This document shows, one piece after another, positions 56,223 to 64,000 of a DNA stretch of 64,000 nt. Location of the stretch: NCBI GenBank assembly GCA_963853835.1, contig OY970820.1:19213873-19277872 (forward strand). The letters are read 5' to 3'. Both the position numbers and the translations under genes were made by a program. The stretch comes from Calendula officinalis (Eukaryota > Streptophyta > Magnoliopsida > Asterales > Asteraceae). How positions within the stretch are numbered: position 1 is the first letter of the stretch; the number at the start of each line of letters is the position of its first letter. The notes beneath the pieces were generated by a model, which worked only from the letters and a program-made list of their open reading frames with translations, did no database searches and was not told the origin of the DNA.

Positions 56223-58140
56223 TCAAATATTTCTGGGAATTATTTGAGATTTTGGAGTTTTAGGAACCCATATTTCTTTGAAGATCGTTGGAGATTTAGG
56301 AGTTGTCTTTGGCACTTGATTAAAAGTCGTTTTAGGTGCCAAGGAAAGTAAATCTTTTCTTGAATATCTTAAAGATTTAGTTATGGAAAAGATTTTCTTT
56401 GAAGGAATAGAATGTTTCAACACGGTTGATGGTTTATTTTTATCCATTTGAGAATGCGTAAGTCTAGAAGAGGACCCTAATTTATTTGGAGTTTTAGGTG
56501 CGGAATTTCCTCTATTAACGTGTTTGAGAGCATTCAAATTCTTATTAGAATGTAGTGGGACCGTGGATCTCCTAGGCTTAGGCGTGGTAGAGGAATTTAC
56601 TTGTGAGTTCGGTTTAGGTTTAGAATTTCCTCTGTTAATCTGAGATTGCTTGATAGTATATATATCACGATATGCCATGACAGGAGAAAACATTCTTGAG
56701 TTTTTACTTTTATTCTTTGCAGGTAAAGGAGAATCGAATTTCAAAGATGCACTAGGCTTCTTAAACTTATGAAGATGAGATGATTTAGATTCTAAATTTT
56801 TAATTGTCGTTTGCAACTTTAATTTGTCTTCATCAAAAGATTTATGTGTTTTATCAATTTTAGTTTCTAATTCAAAAATTGTGCATTGTAAAACTGATTT
56901 TTCTTTGTAAAATGCCTTATGTGTTTCGTCGATTTCATTTTCCAATTGACAAATTTTCTTTTCTAGAATTAGAGAAGGAACATAAATCTTTGGTGTTACT
57001 TTTTGTTGAAGAACGGCATTTCCTTTAATTTCAAATTCTTCTGGTTTTATAATTGGAAAATAATCATCATTTTCAAATTTTGCCTTTTTAGTTTCATATG
57101 TTTTATTTAATTCAGCATAGTTGAAACTAATTTGTGTATTCTCCTTCTTTGCTCCGTTGAATGTCTCAATCTCTTCTTCCTCGTCAGTCATCCGAATAAA
57201 TCTTTGTGAAATCCCATGATGCATGTATCTTGAATCATATAAAGTAGGAACCATTGTGCATGCAGTCTTAAGATATTCAGGATTATCAGCTCCAAGCCCT
57301 TCTCTTGAATTGAAATATTTGAAATCTTTGGGCTTGTTTAGATGAATGGTTTGATCGGTATGTCCTCTTTTGACAATCAATTCCTCAAGATGTTTGATAT
57401 GGGAATTTAATTTATTTGTTTCATGCTTGAGTGTGTTTATGATATTCTGTTTAGTTTTCATTTCATTTAATGAATTTATCTTTTGTTCATGAATATTTTC
57501 AGTTAATTCTTTGATTTGTGATGTTAAAGATTTAAATTGTTTTTCATTGTCGTCAAAATCTTGTTGTTTACGTGCCAAAGCATTTTTAGTATACTGATAT
57601 TCATGCCATGTTTTTGTGTATTATTTGTGATTGTGATCAAACTTAGCCTGTAATTCTGATATTTGACTTTGTAACTCCAGATTCTCTTGTTTAAAAATTT
57701 GAGTTTGTTTAATATAATGAACAAGTTTCTCACTTAGATGAGCTTTTTGTTTGTTTGGATATTCTAAAATATTTAAACGATCTTGAAGTTGATCATTTAA
57801 ATCTTTTTCTTCTAAAAGTTTTGGAGTTAAAAATTCTATTTGAGATATCTGAGTTTGGATAAGATAAGTATCAGAATTATTAGAAGTATTTTCATTAGAA
57901 AGAAGAGAAGTATGTACCTTACCATCCTTGTCAAGTTCATTAATATGATCAGCAATCGCAGTATTTACTGTTGGCTTATAGCACAAATTTGCTATTTGTT
58001 CTTCATCTTCAGCTAACACTTTAGCAGTCTGAATCTGTTTATAGTATTTGCTAGCTTTTATCGCTTTTGCAAGGTCTGGATCTATATTTTTGCGATTATT
58101 GTGATTGGTTGCTTTCTCAGGGTGATATGAAGAAGATCTT
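56223..58140 (-). pseudogene. Element D Gag remnant, coiled-coil and C-terminal part
   Basis: From about 58140 (minus) the text SSYHPEKATNHNN runs into an open stretch at 58019-57621 that stops at FDHNHK. A second frame, 57578-56223, holds 451 codons. It is mostly coiled coil (KQFKSLTSQIKELTENIHEQ; LEKKICQLENEIDETHKAF) with YFNSREGLGADNPEYL, which from memory recurs in copia Gag proteins of Asteraceae. The basic tail contains IWVPKTPKSQ, like the WVPK ending of the element B Gag. The N-terminal Gag domain and both zinc knuckles are missing. One stop or frame change lies near 57600. Function is lost or limited to a scaffold fragment. Confidence 0.75.
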
Positions 58141-59039
58141 GTAAAAAAAATTTAATCGTGTGATTCGAGAAATGTAAAAATTTCAGATTTTGGTTAGAGT
58201 TCTCGTGTCTTAAAAATGTGAAAATTTCCTTTTAAAACCTTTTTAAAAAAATGTAAATTTTAAAAGTGTTTAAAAAGTTTTAAAAAAATTAAAAAGTTGT
58301 GGAGTTTGGGTTTAAATGGATTTGATTTAATAGAATTGAATTGAATGGGTTTAATTGATTTGATTTTTTTAAAAAAATTGGTCTTTTAAAAATTGTTTGA
58401 ACCGAATGAGAAGATTAAAATTGGGCTTTGAAAGTATATGATCTTTTAAGTTTATTTGGGATGAAAGTGTTAAAATCGATTTGGGCTTATTAAAAAATGA
58501 TACGGGCCGAGATCTTGATTAAATTTTGATGGGCCGAGATCTTTAACTGGTCTAAGCAAATGACTTGTTTAAGGCCGAAGACTTGATTAAAATTTGGGCT
58601 GTAAAATTCGATAAAAATATGGGCCTTTAATTTGGGCTTAAAATGGATATTACGATCAGTGTTTCCTGCCTCACAAACACTACAACAACTTATAAGCCGA
58701 GATTAAAATTTGATTTTCGTCGAGTCGAAGAAACGTGGAGAAGAATCAAAATTGATTCAATCAGAGAATTGAATCAAAATAGTTAAAATTGAGTCGAAGG
58801 TTTAAGCCGGGATCAAAATTGAAGGTCGAGATTCTGAATCAATTGTTGCGAGATTGATTTACAAACAGACTTTGTTCAAGCCGAACTTCAATCTTCAAGA
58901 GCCGAAGTCGGAAGTGATTTACGAATCAGATTATTGACGTTTAAATCAGATTATGATTTTGAATTGAATTGATTTTGTTAGGAATTGATGATCGAATTGA
59001 ATTTTGAATTGTTGAATTGTTGATTTGTTAATCATTGTT

Positions 59040-59360
59040 TTTGTTAAGTGCCGAACTAGGTCTCGAACTATGGTCGAACTAGAAGTGCCGAACTTGTTGA
59101 AGTTCGGGACGAAATTCAAGTGGGCCGAGGGTGTATGTTCGGTCCGAGATTATTCCTCCACTTGGGCCGAACTTGTTTATTTCAGTAGTTCGGGCCGAAC
59201 TACTGGTAAAGACTTGGGCCGAACTTCTTTTAAACTTGGGCCGAAGACTTAGATGTTCTCGAGTTCGGGCCGAACATATAAATGGGCCGAACTACTTTGA
59301 ATTTTAATATGGGCCGAACTACTTACTTGTTACTTCGGGCCGAACTATGGATCGAACTTG
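59040..59360 (-). repeat. GGGCCGAAC motif cluster in the leader of element D
   Basis: About ten copies of GGGCCGAACT or close variants in 320 bases. One forms a near-perfect palindrome: AGTAGTTCGG-G-CCGAACTACT (59184-59204). Confidence 0.85.
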
Positions 59361-59801
59361 TTCATCATCTTTGAAGCCGAACTTAGTCGACGAACACAGA
59401 CGTCTTCTTCATCACGTTTTCAATCCGATTTTGCTCAAAACTTGACCGATTTGAATGATTCTTCTTGCAAATTGCTCGAAATCCAATTGCTAACACTTTG
59501 ATCCGATCACTTTCTTCAATCCATAACACAAAAGCTTCGATTCTTCGATTTACAGCAACTTTTGAACTTTTTCACTTTTTCTCTAAAATCATCAAATTGA
59601 AGATGAATGTTGATGGAATGAATCTAATTTTGATTCTATTATGCTTAGAAACACTGGAGAAACACTAATCTCTGATCAATTCATCGATTTGGACAAAAAA
59701 TTTACAACATTAAATTTCTAATGACGAACATCAACTTTTTCTTCAAAAATCAGATCTGGATGATTCTAGCTCGAAATTGGATCTTCTCAAAGAGAGATTT
59801 T

Positions 59802-59813
59802 GCTCTGATACCA
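59802..59813 (-). other. Primer-binding site of element D
   Basis: The minus strand reads TGGTATCAGAGC two bases from the LTR; pairs with initiator-methionine tRNA. Confidence 0.85.
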
Positions 59814-59815
59814 CT

Positions 59816-60146
59816 TGATAGATCGTATTATACTAAGATCGAGCTAATCCATGACAATTCAAGAGAGAAATTGAAGAATTAGTGTGTGTGTTCTTGGTAT
59901 AAGTGTGTGTAATTGAGAGATAAAGATGGAGGGAGTTTTAGCTTTCAAATGATAGATTCAATTAATGATGGAAAGCTTACAAATTAAGCCTACATGAAAG
60001 GTATTTATACCTCCCTTCTAAACATGCTTAATTACCCTCTAACTAAGCCTAATTACATGATTTAAGGTTTAAGACTAGTATATCATTTTAACAATATTAC
60101 ACAACTAGTCCCTATACTATTTGATACAACATATTTGACCCTAACA
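59816..60146 (-). repeat. 5' LTR of element D
   Basis: 331 bp, on the minus strand TGTTAGGGTCAAATATG...CGATCTATCA. A TATAAATAC box lies in the dyad AGGTAT-TT-ATACCT (59999-60012). Confidence 0.75.
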
Positions 60147-61270
60147 GTAATACTTATTTTTGCAAAGTTTTGCACACGTACTCCTTTACCTAAACGCTAA
60201 TTTTTCACGTTAAGTTTGTTGATCATGTGACCCTACACGTGGAGGTATTTTCGTCATTTTTCCTTTCCTTATCAATTTAATAGCTTCCAAAACATATACT
60301 AGTTGTCCATTTCCATCTTCTTGTTACTTTTGGAAACCGATTGCAAACCAAATCGAAGCTTCAACAACGATTTTCACGTAAGCTGAAGAAGCATTAATTC
60401 GTACTTCTAGAAACACTAGAAACGGATTTTTTATTTTTTTTTAATACTTGAAATGAGTTTTTTCATGTTTTGACCTAAATTTGAGCTACGTCTTTTATTC
60501 TGTGTATGTTATGTCTTTTTTCATAATTTATAATTTACGTCGTGCATTTTTAAGATTATCAAAGTCTCAGTATACCTATAATGTTAATATTGGTAAGTGA
60601 AAGTATTAGAATTATAAAGGTTTAAATCTTATTATGATAAAAGTATATTACATAAATTCTACATTTGGAGAAAATATCACAAGGTTTTCAAAAACAATTT
60701 ACATGTAATGGTGTAATTTGATAAGAATTTTTTTTGAAGTAAAGTTTAACGAAGCACTACGATATATATTAGTGGTTATGACAATAACTAATTTCTAGGA
60801 TAAAAACTATAAAAGCTGATAAAGTTGTCAAAGTTATATGAAAATGTAAATGATGATATAATAAAAAAACAAATTAAATAGAATTTGTTAAATAACAAAT
60901 TTTGATTTAGTTAATTGAATTAAAATTGTAGAAATTACCCTATATATACAATAGGCATTTATATTTACTGGTCATTAATATTATTAAACTTGGGTGCTGT
61001 TTTGTAAACCTTTTAATGATTCAGTTAAGAGGTCAGTCTCTTAATCGGACAGATTTAGAGCGTTTGGTAAAACCTCTTAATCAGCTTCTGAATCAAAAAT
61101 TCAACATGTTCTTCCTCTTAATGGGACAGATGTCAGGGGAAGTCTGAATCATTCAGATTTCTGCATCATTCAGATATGAATCATTAAGATGCTACCAGCT
61201 TAGTTTTAAAAAGTAGTGTTCCATTAAGGTAGAAGAGTAAGGCACCAAAAGTCAATAAATATCATCTAAG
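60147..61270. other. Intergenic, no gene
   Basis: AT-rich. 61000-61215 has GGTGCTGTTTTGTAAACC and repeated CTTAAT/ATTCAG phrases that may be a worn hAT-like MITE, but the right end is unclear. Confidence 0.45.
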
Positions 61271-61454
61271 GGCATGTTTGGGAAACTTGTAAAATGTAAT
61301 TTATTAACAAAAAGTCAATAAGTTAATAAGTTATTTTGATGAATGCTTTAAAAAGGAGTTTTCAAAAAGTAAGTCCCTCCTTACTTTCCAAAATAGCTTT
61401 TCGAAAAGTTAATAAACTAATAAGCATTTTTTGAAAAGCACATCCAAACATGCC
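61271..61454. mobile_element. Small inverted-repeat element (hAT-like MITE?)
   Basis: Perfect 11-bp inverted ends GGCATGTTTGG and CCAAACATGCC, with further inverted text inside (AATAAGTTATT; CTTTTCGAAAAG). No clear target duplication. Confidence 0.55.
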
Positions 61455-61839
61455 TTAAATCTCCGATCCGGATAACCTTAAGTTCAATATGGTGGGCTAA
61501 GTTTAGTTTGTTTGGTCTTGGATTGAATTTTTTCATTTTTTATTTTTGTTTCATTTAACAATTTCTTTTCTAATTTCATATATAGTACATTAAATAATGA
61601 ACATAGTATAATAAATATTTTATGCATCACAAAATTCTTATACAATACTTTGGTTCTTACAATTGTGTTTAATACAATACATTATGCACATAGTATAACA
61701 AATAATGTATCAAAATATTTTTTTGTGTAGCTTATTTTAGAAACTATTAGTAGAAATTTATAAGATGTAGAGGCAACATAATTTCCGTATGTATATTTTA
61801 AATGAGTCACAAACAAGTAAAAATGCAAAATAGTATATA

Positions 61840-62103
61840 CTCCCTATGTCCCATAAAAAACTTCTCATTTCATCTTAATTTTTTGTCCCAAAAAAACTTC
61901 TCATTTGATACATTTGATGGGCTCCACATAATAAAATACTATTATTATCAAGGACCTCACCACTAATTATCCACTAACTATCTTTCTCTCTCCAAACCAA
62001 TCTTATATTTTAATCATATTTATTACCAATAACCCCACCACTATCTATCACCTTAAAGCTTGTGCAAAATTGAAATGAGAAATTTTTTGTGGGACGGAGA
62101 GAG
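61840..62103. mobile_element. Stowaway-like MITE, copy 3
   Basis: CTCCCTATGTCCCATAAAA at the left and TTTTTTGTGGGACGGAGAG at the right, TA on both sides. Same family as 36906 and 49832. Confidence 0.83.
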
Positions 62104-62524
62104 TATAAAATAAGACAAACCTATATTAGTTCCTACTTAACGATTCATATAACCATAGTGAAACGCAGCTACCCTCGTTATAGTACAAGAGAAGTAGACT
62201 TTTAACATAAGAGGAAGGGGTATGGTAACGAGGGGGAGGGCTCGCCGGCTGCCACATAGGCTCGCCGGCCTCGCCACCACACCCCTCGTTACGTGAGCGA
62301 GGGGCACCGCCGGCCACACTACGAGACCAAAGAGCGAATCAGGTGGCGCCACGTGTACGAGCCGTTGGGCAACGGCTAGAATTCGAAAAAATTATTTTTT
62401 TTTAAATAAACCTTTAACCCTTATAAATACCAACCCTTTTATACAATATTTCCACACAACATTACTCACCATTTCTCAAACTAAACCCTTTCACACAATA
62501 TTTTCTACACAATCTTTGATCAAG

Positions 62525-63817
62525 ATGCGTCGAAATTTAATGGATCCCGGAAGTTATTCGTCCGATGTCGACGATGAGACGGATATTTTTTTTATGACTC
62601 AAGCGCATCAATACATGCAACGCCAACAAGCTCAACCAACCCGGACTCGCGTGCCAGTCTATCGAGATCGCGAAGCTGCCGAGCAACGTTTATTGGACGA
62701 CTACTTTGGTGATAATCCAAAGTACCCTGAGACAGTTTTCCGGCGTCGATTTCGTATGAGCAGGCGATTATTCTTAGAAGTAGTCGAAGGTATTTCTAAC
62801 TATACTGCTGAACCTCTTCCTGACCATTTTGAATTTTTTAAAGTACGACCGGATGCCACCGGTCTAATGGGTTTTAGTGTTATAATGAAATGCACGTCTG
62901 CCATTCGCCAATTGACGTATGGCATAACACCTAATTCACTTGATGAATATTTACAAATTGGTGAACATTGTGCACATGATTGTCTAAATCATTTTACCAA
63001 GTGTATTATCGACTTATATACCGCTGAGTATTTAAGGAAACCCGACATCCATGACGTTCAAAACCTATATACAAAACACGAGAACGCTCATGGGTTTCTT
63101 GGAATGTTTGGTAGTATAGATTGTATGCATTGGGAGTGGACCAACTGTCCAAAAGCATGGCACGGCCAATATGGTAGGGGTGATAAAAAATACTCAACTA
63201 TAATACTAGAGGTTGTCGCCTCGCAAAATTTGTGGATTTGGCATGCATTTTTTGGGGTTACGAGTGCCAATAACGACCTCACTGTGTTAAATAACTCACC
63301 CTTGTTTGATAACCTTCTTGACGATATTGCTCCTTCGGTCCCTTTTGTTGTAAATGGAGTGACTTATCCGAACGGGTATTACCTAGCTGATGGTATTTAC
63401 CCACAATGGGCAAGCTTTGTCAAATCATTTACTGTTGCACGAGACGAAAAACGTGCTTACTTCAAACGAAGACAAGAAAGTGCAAGAAAAGACGTAGAAC
63501 GTGCATTTGGTGTCTTACAGGGGCGTTGGGGGATTATTCGCCAACCGGCTCGTTCGTGGAGTGTCAACAAGCTACGTAGAACCATGTACACATGCATCAT
63601 ATTGCATAACATGATTGTAAAAGATCAAAACTTTGCCATAAGCGATATGAACGAGTTGTATGTTACTCCACAACTTAATTTAGAACGTACTTGGGTCGAG
63701 AGAGCCGAAATACAACGACTGAGATCAAGGGAATTACGTGATAAACGTACACACGAATCGCTACAACGAAATATTATGGACCATATTTGGCAACGATATC
63801 AAGAAAATCGTGTGTAA
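62525..63817 (+). CDS. Harbinger transposase nuclease (HARBI1-like), intact ORF
   Basis: 430 codons from the ATG at 62525 (MRRNLMDPGS), full length for the family and without breaks. The N-terminal ~110 residues hold the helix-rich DNA-binding part (ETVFRRRFRMSRRLFLEVVE). The DDE nuclease core has Asp199 (GSIDCMHW), Asp251 (SANNDLTVL) and Glu325 (DVERAFGVL), followed by MYTCIILHNMIV. It cuts the element ends and joins them at TAA/TTA targets, working with a Myb-like partner; no such partner gene is visible before the window ends. It is clearly related to the frameshifted copy at 34656-35932 but not its direct parent. An internal T-rich stretch (62586-62595) is a possible slip site. Confidence 0.92.
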   Translation: MRRNLMDPGSYSSDVDDETDIFFMTQAHQYMQRQQAQPTRTRVPVYRDREAAEQRLLDDYFGDNPKYPETVFRRRFRMSRRLFLEVVEGISNYTAEPLPDHFEFFKVRPDATGLMGFSVIMKCTSAIRQLTYGITPNSLDEYLQIGEHCAHDCLNHFTKCIIDLYTAEYLRKPDIHDVQNLYTKHENAHGFLGMFGSIDCMHWEWTNCPKAWHGQYGRGDKKYSTIILEVVASQNLWIWHAFFGVTSANNDLTVLNNSPLFDNLLDDIAPSVPFVVNGVTYPNGYYLADGIYPQWASFVKSFTVARDEKRAYFKRRQESARKDVERAFGVLQGRWGIIRQPARSWSVNKLRRTMYTCIILHNMIVKDQNFAISDMNELYVTPQLNLERTWVERAEIQRLRSRELRDKRTHESLQRNIMDHIWQRYQENRV

Positions 63818-64000
63818 TTTTCGGGAATTTTTTTTTAAAAATTCGGCAATTTTATTTTTTTTCGGTTTTTTATTTATTTATTCGGTATTTGTATTTTTTA
63901 ATTTGTAGTTTGTATTTGTTGTTTTAATAAAATATTAAGTTGTTTGAAAAAATGAAAAAGAAAAAAAAGAAGTGGGGCCCAAATAGCGTAAGTGATGGTA
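63818..64000 (+). other. 3' flank of the Harbinger transposase
   Basis: AT-rich, with AATAAA-type text (63928-63933) as a possible polyadenylation signal. Confidence 0.4.

Larger units (their letters stand above)
53600..60146 (-). mobile_element. Pol-less copia derivative D
   Basis: On the minus strand: 5' LTR (59816-60146), primer site, long leader with GGGCCGAAC repeats, a coiled-coil Gag remnant, then 2.5 kb of non-coding repeats with several GGGGGAG-type tracts. No protease, integrase or RT is found, and no 3' LTR was seen at the left, so the left boundary is approximate. It resembles the A/B lineage in Gag style but the LTR is unrelated in sequence. Confidence 0.65.
62211..64000 (+). 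mobile_element. PIF/Harbinger element with intact transposase (right end outside)
   Basis: The left end GAGGAAGGGGTATGG (62211) follows TAA (62208-62210), the Harbinger-type target triplet. It contains a GC-rich sub-terminal region with GCTCGCCGGC repeats and the transposase gene. The right end is beyond base 64000. Confidence 0.75.

Overview
This is a plant nuclear window, eudicot and probably an asterid. Asteraceae is my best guess, from the style of the copia Gag and extra-ORF proteins and the UGT75-like glucosyltransferases, but no marker in the sequence proves it. It is AT-rich, has no bacterial-style operons, and is mostly nested transposable elements around three UDP-glycosyltransferase (UGT) genes. 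I saw no tRNA, rRNA or CRISPR array.

Layout. 1-14419 (minus) is a decayed Ty1/copia element (A), split by a second LTR element at 1253-10249. The intruder has three LTRs and two partial internal regions and encodes only Gag (a TR-GAG-type, pol-less element). 15884-17191 (minus) is a complete UGT (UGT1). 18285-31123 (minus) is its tandem paralogue (UGT2), cut in two by an 11.5-kb copia element (B, plus, 19322-30814). Element B has a perfect 5-bp target duplication and two LTRs that look identical by eye, so the insertion is very recent. Element B carries gag, pol with one premature stop, and a third ORF of 1158 codons with its own TATA-type promoter. 31600-39400 is a DNA-transposon field: MITEs, a PIF/Harbinger element with a frameshifted transposase, its deletion derivative, and a Harbinger element that carries only the Myb-like gene. 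40290-49776 (plus) is a third decayed copia element (C) holding a 2.6-kb solo LTR of an unrelated element. 50323-51789 (plus) is an intact third UGT (UGT3). About 53600-60146 (minus) is a pol-less copia derivative (D) with a coiled-coil Gag remnant, a six-unit hairpin tandem repeat and one 5' LTR. 62211 to the window end is a Harbinger element with an intact transposase ORF. Three Stowaway-like MITEs of one family (36906, 49832, 61840) are scattered through the right half.

How the parts relate. The three UGTs form a small family cluster. They are likely cytosolic enzymes that move glucose from UDP-glucose to small acceptors; the substrates cannot be read from sequence. UGT1 and UGT3 are intact ORFs. 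UGT2 is disrupted and had also lost the catalytic His (Ile at that position).

Most unusual signals: (1) a TACTACTG motif and its reverse complement spread through the LTRs, gag, pol linker, 3' region and third ORF of element B, forming several perfect hairpins inside coding sequence; (2) the separate promoter of that third ORF; (3) the three-LTR Gag-only array; (4) splice-acceptor-like signals just after gag in three copia elements; (5) TATA boxes placed inside dyads in all five LTR families seen here.
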